Source: CAYZBM01 sp964476705 (GTDB lineage: Bacteria; Pseudomonadota; Alphaproteobacteria; Rickettsiales; UBA6187). Taken from it: 10,263 nt of DNA. Where the stretch lies: positions 1 through 10,263 of the forward strand of contig CAYZBM010000068.1 of NCBI GenBank assembly GCA_964476705.1, written 5' to 3'. The notes under the pieces are model-generated. The model did no database searches and was not told the origin of the DNA. It saw nothing but the letters and a program-made list of their open reading frames with translations. Numbering within the stretch: the stretch's first letter is position 1; each line of letters starts with the position of its first letter. Position numbers and translations under genes: made by a program. This document shows positions 1 to 5,912 of this stretch, one piece after another.

Positions 1-48
1 AGGGAATTAAGCAGGGAATTAAGCAAGGAATTCAAGAAGGGCTTGAGA
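1..48 (+). repeat. 12-base tandem repeat inside the Rpn-like gene
   Basis: The unit AGGGAATTAAGC occurs perfectly at 1-12 and 13-24, then as a diverged copy AAGGAATTCAAG at 25-36 and a more diverged one at 37-48. It codes for the G-I-K-Q type four-residue repeat in the linker of the protein. The array may continue upstream of the window. In-frame 12-base units can expand or contract without breaking the gene. Confidence 0.8.
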
Positions 49-173
49 AAGGTAAAAAAGAAAGAAATCTAGAATTTGCTACAAAACTCTTAGACGATAA
101 AATGTCAATAGAAAAAATAGCAGAATTAACGGGTTTATCTGTAGCCGAAATAAATAATATCTCAAATAAGTAA
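1..173 (+). CDS. C-terminal end of an Rpn-family nuclease/transposase-like protein (5' truncated by window edge)
   Basis: This is the 3' end of an open frame (reading from base 3) that closes with TAA at 171-173; the rest lies outside the window. The visible 56 residues start with a four-residue repeat (GIKQ, GIKQ, GIQE, GLEK, GKKE), then a helix around EFATKLLDDKMS, and end with a small helix-turn-helix-like stretch (IEKIAELTGLSVAEI). That combination of charged G-x2-Q/E-G repeats followed by a 'LL..gms.eeIaelTGLs..EI' tail is typical of the C-terminus of the Rpn/YhgA-like PD-(D/E)XK nuclease (recombination-promoting nuclease, often named putative transposase) proteins, which are present in many copies in Rickettsiales genomes. 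The catalytic domain is not visible, so nuclease activity cannot be judged. The gene converges on hemN, with only 7 bases between the two stop codons. The family call rests on the tail alone. Confidence 0.7.
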   Translation, partial: GIKQGIKQGIQEGLEKGKKERNLEFATKLLDDKMSIEKIAELTGLSVAEINNISNK

Positions 174-180
174 GAGAGTA

Positions 181-1539
181 CTATACTTTGCTGTGCTTGG
201 ATTCATTTTCTTGTTCGTAGTAGGCATCAAATAAAGAGCAAACTATTCGCGCAACTTGGGGAATTTTAGGATTAATAATTATAATTTCATTATTAAAGCT
301 AATTAGCTGGTCTTTTTCGAGCAGTTTAAGATTAGAGTGAATTTCGTATATATTTGGTAAAATTATACGGCTTATATCGCAAGTTAGGTAGCACATTATT
401 TCTTCTATAATTTTACCCCGTAATTTATCTTCTTCACTTAGCAAAATACCTTTTGCAATAGGTAAGTTTCCGGTTTTGATAAATTTATGATAATCGACAT
501 TATTAGTAACATTCTGAAAATATCCGTTATCTAAACTAGTAATAGACGAAACTCCAAATCCTACTAAATTATTAGATTCATCTACCGTATATCCCTGAAA
601 ATTACGTTTTAGTTGATGATTATTCCTGGCAACTATCATGTTATCTTCTGGCAATGCAAAATGGTCAATACCAACAGATATATATCCATTGTCGGTAATG
701 GTTTTAGCGGCGATATTATATAATGCAAATCTTAAATCTTCATTTGGCAGAATTTTCGGATCAATTAAAAGCATATTTTTCTTTTTCCAGGGCACATAAG
801 CATAGCCAAATAATGCTAACCTATTAGGTTTCATAGTTAAAGAAAGTTCTATATTTTTAACAATATTTTTTGTGGTTTGCTGAGGTAAACCATAAATAAG
901 ATCAAAATTTATTTGCGAAATATTATAACTGCGAAATAATTCTACTGTTTTATATACTAACGAAAAAGGCTGGATACGATTAATTGCTACTTGTACGTCA
1001 TGAGAAAAATCTTGTATTCCTAGGCTTACCCTATTTACTCCTGCTTTACTATAACTTGCAATCTTAGCTTCGTTAACGCTCCTGGGATCAACCTCAAGGG
1101 CTATTTGCGCATCTAAAGTTAAAGTAAAATTTTCTCTAATGATCGACATTAATTTAGAAAAATCATCTGGCTCTAGAATTGTTGGTGATCCACCACCAAA
1201 ATGAACATGGCTAACTTTAACTTTTTTGCCAACTTGCTTATTAAATAGCTCTATTTCCTTTATCAATAATTTTAGATATTTATGCACTGGGGGGTAATGA
1301 TTGGTTATTTTTGTATTACAACCACAGAACCAGCATAATTTTCTACAGAAAGGTATATGAATATATATAGATATATCTTTATCTAGATCGCAGCTAGCTA
1401 ACGATTTATAATATGTTTCAGAATCAAGTTTACCGAATAATGGGGCTGTTGGATAGCTAGTGTAACGAGGTATCTGAGTAGGATATTTTTTAAGAATATT
1501 TAAGAAACCTTTTAGTTCTGAAGATAAATAATCCACCAT
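181..1539 (-). CDS. hemN: Oxygen-independent coproporphyrinogen III dehydrogenase (radical SAM)
   Basis: HemN oxidatively decarboxylates coproporphyrinogen III to protoporphyrinogen IX using S-adenosylmethionine instead of O2, so heme can be made when oxygen is low. The 452-residue protein matches the usual length. It opens with the HemN hallmark PRYTSYPTA (residues 24-32), which sits where it does in E. coli HemN and supports the chosen start. The radical-SAM cluster motif is C65-x3-C69-x2-C72 with the extra C74 typical of true HemN. It is preceded by YIHIPFC and followed by GGGSPT (115-120), EVDPR (149-153), GVNRVSLGIQDF (167-178) and NFDLIYGLPQ (211-220). C74 and the N-terminal motif argue against a HemW-type heme chaperone. 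The gene is divergent from the fnr-like gene, with an FNR box in the 129-bp gap, so anaerobic induction is inferred. No clear Shine-Dalgarno sequence precedes the start. It ends 7 bases from the Rpn-like gene's stop. Confidence 0.95.
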   Translation of the reverse strand: MVDYLSSELKGFLNILKKYPTQIPRYTSYPTAPLFGKLDSETYYKSLASCDLDKDISIYIHIPFCRKLCWFCGCNTKITNHYPPVHKYLKLLIKEIELFNKQVGKKVKVSHVHFGGGSPTILEPDDFSKLMSIIRENFTLTLDAQIALEVDPRSVNEAKIASYSKAGVNRVSLGIQDFSHDVQVAINRIQPFSLVYKTVELFRSYNISQINFDLIYGLPQQTTKNIVKNIELSLTMKPNRLALFGYAYVPWKKKNMLLIDPKILPNEDLRFALYNIAAKTITDNGYISVGIDHFALPEDNMIVARNNHQLKRNFQGYTVDESNNLVGFGVSSITSLDNGYFQNVTNNVDYHKFIKTGNLPIAKGILLSEEDKLRGKIIEEIMCYLTCDISRIILPNIYEIHSNLKLLEKDQLISFNNEIIIINPKIPQVARIVCSLFDAYYEQENESKHSKV

Positions 1540-1607
1540 AATATGATTAGAAATATTGAATCATTGTTTAAAAGAATTGCAAAATAGTATAAAATATGGT
1601 TATTGCC

Positions 1608-1621
1608 TTGACTTTTATCAA
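1608..1621. promoter_or_regulatory. FNR/FixK-type operator between hemN and fnr
   Basis: TTGAC-TTTT-ATCAA is one base from the FNR consensus TTGAT-N4-ATCAA and has the alphaproteobacterial TTGAC left half; flanking C and G extend the symmetry (CTTGA...TCAAG). Its centre is 1614.5. For the fnr gene, a -10-like TATTAA at 1642-1647 lies about 30 bases downstream, close to the spacing of a class II FNR promoter (site at -41.5). This would put the transcript start near 1654-1656, about 14 bases before the ATG. In the hemN direction, -10-like stretches on the minus strand at 1591-1586 (TATACT) or 1586-1581 (TATTTT) are candidates. One site could therefore serve both genes, and fnr may regulate itself. 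The site itself is clear; the promoter assignments are inference. Confidence 0.75.
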
Positions 1622-1668
1622 GATTTTTTAGATAACCAAGCTATTAACGATTATTACGTAATATTGAT

Positions 1669-2382
1669 ATGACAATACAAAATATTCAAGAATTCCTAAA
1701 GGCTACGGAGTTTTTTAGTAGATTTAGTTATGATGATTTTTGTGAGATAACAAAAAATCTACGTGTAAAAAAAATTCCTAAAGGGCAAAATATTTATAAT
1801 GAAAGTCAGAAAGCCGAAAATTTTTATATAGTAAAACATGGTTTGATAAAATTATTTAAGCAAACTATTGATGGCGAAGAGTCAGTGATAGACTTATTAT
1901 CTGTAGGAAAAATATTTGGAGAATATACTGTATTTAATAATAATACCTATTCAAATAGTGCATGTGTACTAGAAGATAGTGAGATAATAATAATTAGGAA
2001 TGAAGTACTAAAACATCAAATAGAGCTTAATCCTAAAATTTCATTTTTATTATTAGAATTTTTGTCAACTTACCGTCTAAAGTTAGAATTAGAGAAGGAG
2101 CATGTTTATTTACAAAATGCCCCGCAGAGAATAGGTTGTTTTATTTTAGGATTATATAAAAAAGATTGTAAAGATAATACAATAATTCGCTTACCTTACG
2201 ATAAATACTTAATCTCTTCTAAGCTTGGGATGAAGCCTGAAACTTTCTCTCGTGCCTTAAAAATACTTACTGATAACCATGGTATAAAAGTAAATGGTTC
2301 AGAACTTGAAATAAAAAATATTGAAGAATTAACTAGATTTTCTTGTAGCTCATGTTCTTCAACCTTTCCTTGTAAGCATTAA
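1669..2382 (+). CDS. fnr: Crp/Fnr-family transcriptional regulator with a C-terminal cysteine cluster
   Basis: This 237-residue protein has a Crp/Fnr layout: an N-terminal cyclic-nucleotide-binding-like beta-barrel (about residues 10-125, with GQNIYNESQKAENFYIVKHGLIKLF and VGKIFGEYTVF), a long dimerisation helix (about 120-150) and a C-terminal winged helix-turn-helix. The recognition helix contains P-E-T-F-S-R (190-195), so E191, S194 and R195 match the E-x2-S-R residues by which FNR, FixK and Dnr proteins read TTGAY-N4-RTCAA sites. Two such sites lie in the window. The N-terminal Cys cluster of E. coli FNR is absent. Instead the last 12 residues carry C226-x2-C229-x5-C235, which resembles the C-terminal [4Fe-4S] ligands of Bacillus subtilis Fnr (C-x2-C-x4-C plus an Asp). 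Other cysteines are C25, C99, C157 and C167. It is divergent from hemN and upstream of the cbb3 operon, so it is the likely low-oxygen switch for both. Oxygen sensing through the tail cluster is inference; a FixK-like non-sensing regulator is the alternative. Confidence 0.88.
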   Translation: MTIQNIQEFLKATEFFSRFSYDDFCEITKNLRVKKIPKGQNIYNESQKAENFYIVKHGLIKLFKQTIDGEESVIDLLSVGKIFGEYTVFNNNTYSNSACVLEDSEIIIIRNEVLKHQIELNPKISFLLLEFLSTYRLKLELEKEHVYLQNAPQRIGCFILGLYKKDCKDNTIIRLPYDKYLISSKLGMKPETFSRALKILTDNHGIKVNGSELEIKNIEELTRFSCSSCSSTFPCKH

Positions 2383-2411
2383 TTCCCCTAAAAATTGCAA
2401 TAAATATGATA

Positions 2412-2431
2412 TTCTTGACTTATGTCAAGAA
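2412..2431. promoter_or_regulatory. Perfectly symmetric FNR box upstream of the cco operon
   Basis: TTCTTGACTTATGTCAAGAA is a perfect inverted repeat with 8-base arms and a 4-base spacer. Its core TTGAC-TTAT-GTCAA (2415-2428, centre 2421.5) fits the TTGAY-N4-RTCAA pattern read by E-x2-S-R type FNR/FixK proteins. It lies 30 bases after the regulator's stop and about 250 bases before ccoN. It could double as a short stem at the end of the fnr transcript, but it has no T-run and its arms match the FNR half-site, so an operator for the cco operon is the better reading. Confidence 0.8.
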
Positions 2432-2447
2432 CACCACCTAATAAAAG

Positions 2448-2463
2448 TAATATATCCGGACCT
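2448..2463 (+). promoter_or_regulatory. Predicted -10 region and start of the cco transcript
   Basis: The overlapping hexamers TAATAT (2448-2453) and TATATC (2451-2456) lie 29-32 bases downstream of the centre of the FNR box. A class II FNR-activated promoter would have its -10 element at this distance. The transcript would then start near 2460-2463, leaving a leader of about 220 bases before ccoN. No convincing -35 hexamer is visible, as expected for an activator-dependent promoter. This is spacing-based inference in very AT-rich DNA. Confidence 0.35.
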
Positions 2464-2493
2464 ATAGTATTTGATGATTGAAATAACCTATAT
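2463..2493. repeat. 31-bp hairpin repeat, copy 1 (ccoN leader)
   Basis: This 31-base stretch matches the stretch at 10209-10239 at 29 of 31 positions (differences at 2473 and 2485). It folds as TATAG (2463-2467) with CTATA (2488-2492), and TATTTGA (2468-2474) with TGAAATA (2479-2485), around a TGAT loop and with a two-base AC bulge. G2473 opposite G2480 is the one mismatch. It sits exactly at the predicted 5' end of the cco transcript. Its identity (dispersed intergenic repeat, binding site or RNA element) is unknown. Confidence 0.6.
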
Positions 2494-2537
2494 ATTACAA
2501 GTATATGTTTTTTCATGATAACCAGTCCAGGGTTTAG

Positions 2538-2558
2538 TCCGTTATGCAGCATAATGGA
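2538..2558. repeat. 21-base imperfect palindrome, TTATGC-A-GCATAA core
   Basis: The core TTATGC (2542-2547), A2548, GCATAA (2549-2554) is a perfect 6+6 inverted repeat around a single central base. It extends outward through one mismatch (G2541/T2555) to TCC (2538-2540) paired with GGA (2556-2558), giving 9 of 10 paired positions. A one-base loop is too tight for an RNA hairpin of full length, so a protein-binding DNA site is the more natural reading. No known operator was recognised. Confidence 0.5.
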
Positions 2559-2579
2559 TAGTAGAATGCTGATCTACTA
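2559..2579 (+). repeat. Perfect 7+7 hairpin, 7-base loop
   Basis: TAGTAGA (2559-2565) and TCTACTA (2573-2579) are exact reverse complements flanking the loop ATGCTGA. It directly abuts the 21-base dyad. It is followed by GATTTTGTAATG rather than a clean T-run, so it is at best a weak attenuator. It may be a structural element of the leader RNA. Confidence 0.4.
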
Positions 2580-2681
2580 GATTTTGTAATGAATAATTTA
2601 TACTTAAGGGTCCGCCCAAAAAATTCTAGGCTATATATAACTTAAGAAAGAACTTTTTCACAATTAACTAATGAGGTTTTA

Positions 2682-4136
2682 ATGCAAGAAGGACAGGCAA
2701 CAAATTTTATACGTGAAAAGTTAATTTATAATGATGAAGTTATAAAATTATTTACTTTAGCTGCATTATTTTGGGGCTTGGTAGGTATGTTGGTTGGCCT
2801 TTATCTTGCACTTGAGATGGCATTTCCTGCCTTAAATTTTCTTGAATATTTAAATTTTGGAAGATTAAGACCAGTACATACTTCGGCAGTAATATTTGCT
2901 TTTGGCGGTAATGTATTATTTGCTACTAGTTTTTTTGTAGTGCAGCGGACTTGTCAAACTAGATTATGGCATGATGGGTTAGCTAGGTTTATTTTCTTTG
3001 GATATCAGGCTTTTATTGTTATAGCAGCATTAGGATATGTACTTGGTGTTACGCAAGGCAAAGAATATGCTGAACCTGAATGGTATGCAGATATTTGGCT
3101 AACTATTGTCTGGGTTGCTTATTTAATTATATTTATGATGACTTTAAAAAATCGTAAAGAACCTCATATCTATGTTGCCAATTGGTTTTTCTTAGCTTTT
3201 ATAGTGACTGTAGCTGTTCTACATCTTGTAAATGGAGTATCTCTACCTCTTTCTATAACTGCGGCTAAAAGTTATCCAGTATGGGCTGGGGTACAAAGTG
3301 CGCTAATTCAATGGTGGTATGGGCATAACGCTGTAGGGTTCTTTTTGACCGCAGGATTTTTGGGTATAGTGTATTATTTTATTCCTAAACGCGCTAATCG
3401 TCCGGTTTATTCATATAGACTTTCAATTTTACATTTCTGGTCTTTGATATTTATTTATATTTGGGCTGGCCCTCATCATTTGCACTATACTTCTTTACCT
3501 GATTGGGCACAAACTTTAGGTATGACTTTCTCTATAATGTTGTGGATGCCAAGTTGGGGTGGGATGATAAATGGTATTATGACTTTATCTGGCGCGTGGA
3601 ATAAATTACGTGAAGATCCGGTTTTAAGATTTATGATAGTTGCTTTGGCCTTTTATGGAATGAGTACTTTTGAGGGGCCAATTATGTCCATTAAGGCGGT
3701 TAATGCGTTAAGCCATTATACTGATTGGACAATAGGACATGTTCATTCTGGAGCCTTAGGATGGGTAGCTTTTATCAGTTTTGGCGCGATATATCACTTA
3801 GTACCAGTATTATGGAAACGTAAAGAAATTTACTCCATGCGTTTAGTAAATATACATTTATGGATCGCAACCATTGGCATTGTAATTTACATTACTGCAA
3901 TGTGGGTTGCAGGTATAATGCAGGGATTAATGTGGCGTGCCTATGATAGTATGGGATTTTTGGAATATTCTTTTGTAGAAACAGTAGATGCTATGCACCC
4001 TTATTATATTATTCGGGCTTTAGGTGGTCTACTTTACGTAGTTGGTATGGTTATAATGATTTATAATTGCTACAAAACAATAGCTTGCGAAAAAAATATC
4101 TTAGAAAACTTCAATAAGGATGTTGTAAATGCTTAA
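2682..4136 (+). CDS. ccoN: cbb3-type cytochrome c oxidase subunit I (catalytic)
   Basis: CcoN is the membrane-embedded catalytic subunit that reduces O2 to water at the heme b3-CuB centre and pumps protons. The 484-residue, highly hydrophobic protein has about 12 membrane spans. The ligand residues are all visible: H66 in RPVHTSA (low-spin heme b), H215 in WWYGHNAVGF and H265-H266 in WAGPHHLHYT (CuB), and H353 and H355 in IGHVHSGALGW (heme b3 and heme b). Y259, 44 residues after H215 and six before H265, is in the place of the Tyr that is cross-linked to a CuB His in C-family oxidases. GAGG at 2673-2676 is 5 bases before the ATG. The gene leads the operon behind a leader with an FNR box, and overlaps ccoO by 8 bases. 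Confidence 0.97.
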   Translation: MQEGQATNFIREKLIYNDEVIKLFTLAALFWGLVGMLVGLYLALEMAFPALNFLEYLNFGRLRPVHTSAVIFAFGGNVLFATSFFVVQRTCQTRLWHDGLARFIFFGYQAFIVIAALGYVLGVTQGKEYAEPEWYADIWLTIVWVAYLIIFMMTLKNRKEPHIYVANWFFLAFIVTVAVLHLVNGVSLPLSITAAKSYPVWAGVQSALIQWWYGHNAVGFFLTAGFLGIVYYFIPKRANRPVYSYRLSILHFWSLIFIYIWAGPHHLHYTSLPDWAQTLGMTFSIMLWMPSWGGMINGIMTLSGAWNKLREDPVLRFMIVALAFYGMSTFEGPIMSIKAVNALSHYTDWTIGHVHSGALGWVAFISFGAIYHLVPVLWKRKEIYSMRLVNIHLWIATIGIVIYITAMWVAGIMQGLMWRAYDSMGFLEYSFVETVDAMHPYYIIRALGGLLYVVGMVIMIYNCYKTIACEKNILENFNKDVVNA

Positions 4137-4848
4137 TAATCATAAGGTTCTTGAGAAAAATTCAATATTGCTTTTAATTTTTGTTATTATCGTTGTAGCA
4201 ATTGGTGGATTAATAGAAATAGTGCCATTATTTCGTATTGAAACCACTATAGAAAAAGTACAAGGGATGAGACCTTACACCCCATTAGAGTTGGCAGGGC
4301 AAAATATATATATTCGTGAAGGTTGTAGTAACTGTCATAGCCAACAAATTCGTCCTTTGCGTGATGAAGTTGAACGTTATGGTCATTATTCTCTTGCAGC
4401 TGAAAGTATGTATGATCATCCTTTTTTATGGGGTTCAAAACGTACAGGTCCTGATCTTGCCAGAGTTGGTGGTAAATACTCTGATCAATGGCAAGCAGCT
4501 CATTTAGTAAATCCAAGAGATTTAGTGCCTTCTTCAATAATGCCGTCATATAGTTTTTTAATGAATAGATCTATTGATTTTGATACTCTTAAGAAAAACT
4601 TAAGAGCACTACACACACTCAATGTTCCTTATACTCAAGAGATGGTAGATAATGCATATAATGATGCTGTAGCACAGGCATCACCTAGTGGGAATAATAC
4701 CCAGATAGCAAGTCGTTATGGTAAAAAGGTTAATGTTAGAGATTTTGATGGACAACCTAACTTTGTCTCTGAAATGGATGCCTTAGTTGCTTATCTACAA
4801 GCATTAGGTACCTTTGTTGATTTTAAAAATTATGATTCGGAGAATTAA
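4129..4848 (+). CDS. ccoO: cbb3-type cytochrome c oxidase subunit II, monoheme cytochrome c
   Basis: CcoO carries electrons from CcoP or soluble cytochrome c to CcoN. The 239-residue protein has one N-terminal membrane anchor (about 12-33) and a periplasmic domain with a single heme c site C66-x2-C69-H70 in the family motif REGCSNCHSQQIRPL. It also has the conserved stretch YGHYSLAAESMYDHPFLWGS (84-103) and TGPDLARVGGKYSDQWQAAH (107-126). M138 in SIMPSY is the probable axial heme ligand. The start lies inside the end of ccoN (8-base overlap), with AAGGA at 4116-4120 eight bases upstream, which suggests translational coupling. ccoQ begins one base after its stop. Confidence 0.97.
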   Translation: MLNNHKVLEKNSILLLIFVIIVVAIGGLIEIVPLFRIETTIEKVQGMRPYTPLELAGQNIYIREGCSNCHSQQIRPLRDEVERYGHYSLAAESMYDHPFLWGSKRTGPDLARVGGKYSDQWQAAHLVNPRDLVPSSIMPSYSFLMNRSIDFDTLKKNLRALHTLNVPYTQEMVDNAYNDAVAQASPSGNNTQIASRYGKKVNVRDFDGQPNFVSEMDALVAYLQALGTFVDFKNYDSEN

Positions 4849-4849
4849 A

Positions 4850-4993
4850 ATGGAATGGTTTGCAAACTATGCTCCAATTATAGGTTTGATATTTTTTTCT
4901 ATTATTTATTTAGGAATCTTAATTTTTGTTATGCTTCCATCGAATAAAGAAACTTTTGATAAAATTTCTAAAAACTCCATAAAAGAAGAATAG
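4850..4993 (+). CDS. ccoQ: cbb3-type cytochrome c oxidase accessory subunit IV
   Basis: This is a 47-residue protein (MEWFANYAPIIGLIF...) with a single membrane segment at about residues 9-29 and a short, charged, cytoplasmic C-terminal tail (SNKETFDKISKNSIKEE). Size, topology and position between ccoO and ccoP identify it as CcoQ, the small subunit that stabilises the interaction of CcoP with the CcoNO core. CcoQ sequences are poorly conserved, so position carries much of the call. GGAG at 4839-4842 lies 7 bases before the ATG, inside the end of ccoO. It begins one base after the ccoO stop and ends two bases before ccoP. Confidence 0.9.
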   Translation: MEWFANYAPIIGLIFFSIIYLGILIFVMLPSNKETFDKISKNSIKEE

Positions 4994-4995
4994 CT

Positions 4996-5883
4996 ATGGT
5001 TAATAATAAAAATAATAGTAAAGATAATTCAAAAGATATAGACCAATTATCTGGTGTAGAAACTACCGGTCATGAATGGGATGGAATTAAAGAATTAAAT
5101 CTTCCAGCTCCAAGATGGTGGTTAATAGTATTTATATTATGTTGTATATGGGCTTTTGGATATTGGGTTGTTTATCCAGCTTGGCCAACGTTAACTGGTA
5201 ATACTAAGGGTGTTAGCGGCTGGACAAAATATAAGAAACTAAGCAAAGATCAGGCTGAAATTAATAATATAAGAGGCAAGTATCTTAAGCAGATTAATGA
5301 AAAATCTTTAGAAGATATTAAGAAGGATCCTGAGCTTTATGCCTTCGCTGTTTCAGGCGGAAAAGCCAGTTTTAAAGATAATTGTGCTGCATGTCATGGT
5401 ACTGGAGCTGAGGGCGGGAAAGGTTTTCCTAATTTGAATGATGATGATTGGTTATGGGGTGGTAAATTAGAAGATATTTATGCGACTATATTAAATGGCG
5501 TACGTTCATCTGCTGAGAAAACTAGGAGCTCACAAATGCCGGCTTTTGGTCGAGATGGCTTACTAAATAATAAACAAATTGAACAAGTTGCTGAATATGT
5601 CTTAAGTCTGTCTGGTGGCAAAGTTGCAACTTTAGAAGGTGAACAAATATTTAAACAAAATTGTTCTTCTTGTCATGGTGATGATGGTAAAGGTAATCCA
5701 GAATTTGGTGCACCTAATCTAACAGACAATATTTGGTTATATAATTCTGATAAAATCTCTATAGAAGAGCAAATTTCTAATCCTCATTTAGGAATAATGC
5801 CAACATGGGAAGGAAGATTACCTGATGCTACAATTAAAGAGTTGACCATTTATGTTCATTCTCTAGGTGGAGGTAAACGCTAA
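4996..5883 (+). CDS. ccoP: cbb3-type cytochrome c oxidase subunit III, diheme cytochrome c
   Basis: CcoP takes electrons from cytochrome c or the bc1 complex and passes them to CcoO. The 295-residue protein has a polar, Asn/Lys-rich N-terminus, then the family signature GHEWDGIKELNLPAPRWW (25-42), a membrane span (about 41-61) and two class I cytochrome c domains. The heme sites are C130-x2-C133-H134 and C223-x2-C226-H227. The probable axial methionines are M181 (SQMPAFG) and M269 (GIMPTWEG). Length and domain order are normal for the family. It starts two bases after ccoQ. A 29-base gap to ccoG, with no FNR box or terminator visible, is the largest interruption between ccoN and ccoH, so read-through from ccoNOQP into ccoGHIS is likely. 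Confidence 0.97.
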   Translation: MVNNKNNSKDNSKDIDQLSGVETTGHEWDGIKELNLPAPRWWLIVFILCCIWAFGYWVVYPAWPTLTGNTKGVSGWTKYKKLSKDQAEINNIRGKYLKQINEKSLEDIKKDPELYAFAVSGGKASFKDNCAACHGTGAEGGKGFPNLNDDDWLWGGKLEDIYATILNGVRSSAEKTRSSQMPAFGRDGLLNNKQIEQVAEYVLSLSGGKVATLEGEQIFKQNCSSCHGDDGKGNPEFGAPNLTDNIWLYNSDKISIEEQISNPHLGIMPTWEGRLPDATIKELTIYVHSLGGGKR

Positions 5884-5912
5884 CTCAATTTTTTACTTTA
5901 GCGAAATGATTT

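Larger units (their letters stand above)
2460..2681 (+). other. Long non-coding leader of ccoN with dyad structures
   Basis: No open frame with coding character or recognisable homology was seen here. The stretch contains the hairpin repeat (2463-2493), a 21-base dyad (2538-2558), a 7+7 hairpin (2559-2579), a small GGG-TCCG-CCC stem (2608-2617) and an AT-rich tail with two copies of ACTTAAG (at 2602-2608 and 2640-2646). A Shine-Dalgarno GAGG (2673-2676) precedes the ccoN ATG by 5 bases. If transcription starts near 2460, all of this is 5' untranslated RNA. A second -10-like TATAAC (2636-2641) has no -35 partner. Confidence 0.5.

Noticed and set aside
174..180. Bidirectional terminator between the Rpn-like gene and hemN
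   Set aside because: Only 7 bases separate the two stop codons and no stem-loop with a T-run is visible around them.
2521..2630. tRNA or small structured RNA in the fnr-ccoN gap
   Set aside because: The dyads cannot be arranged into a cloverleaf, there is no TTCGA-type T loop or acceptor stem, and no known RNA family was recognised.
2601..2681. Insertion-sequence end or degraded gene just before ccoN
   Set aside because: The two ACTTAAG copies are short and largely self-palindromic, no terminal inverted repeat pair or target duplication was found, and no broken reading frame with homology was seen.
4316..4507. 63-codon plus-strand open frame inside ccoO
   Set aside because: Out-of-frame reading of the ccoO heme-binding region; no independent evidence.
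4247..4549. 100-codon open frame on the minus strand inside ccoO
   Set aside because: It lies wholly inside a well-supported ccoO, has no recognisable motif or ribosome site, and reflects low stop frequency opposite a coding strand.
5884..5912. Separate FNR-controlled promoter for ccoGHIS
   Set aside because: The 29-base gap has no TTGAY-N4-RTCAA site, and its AT-rich sequence is too short to support a promoter call.
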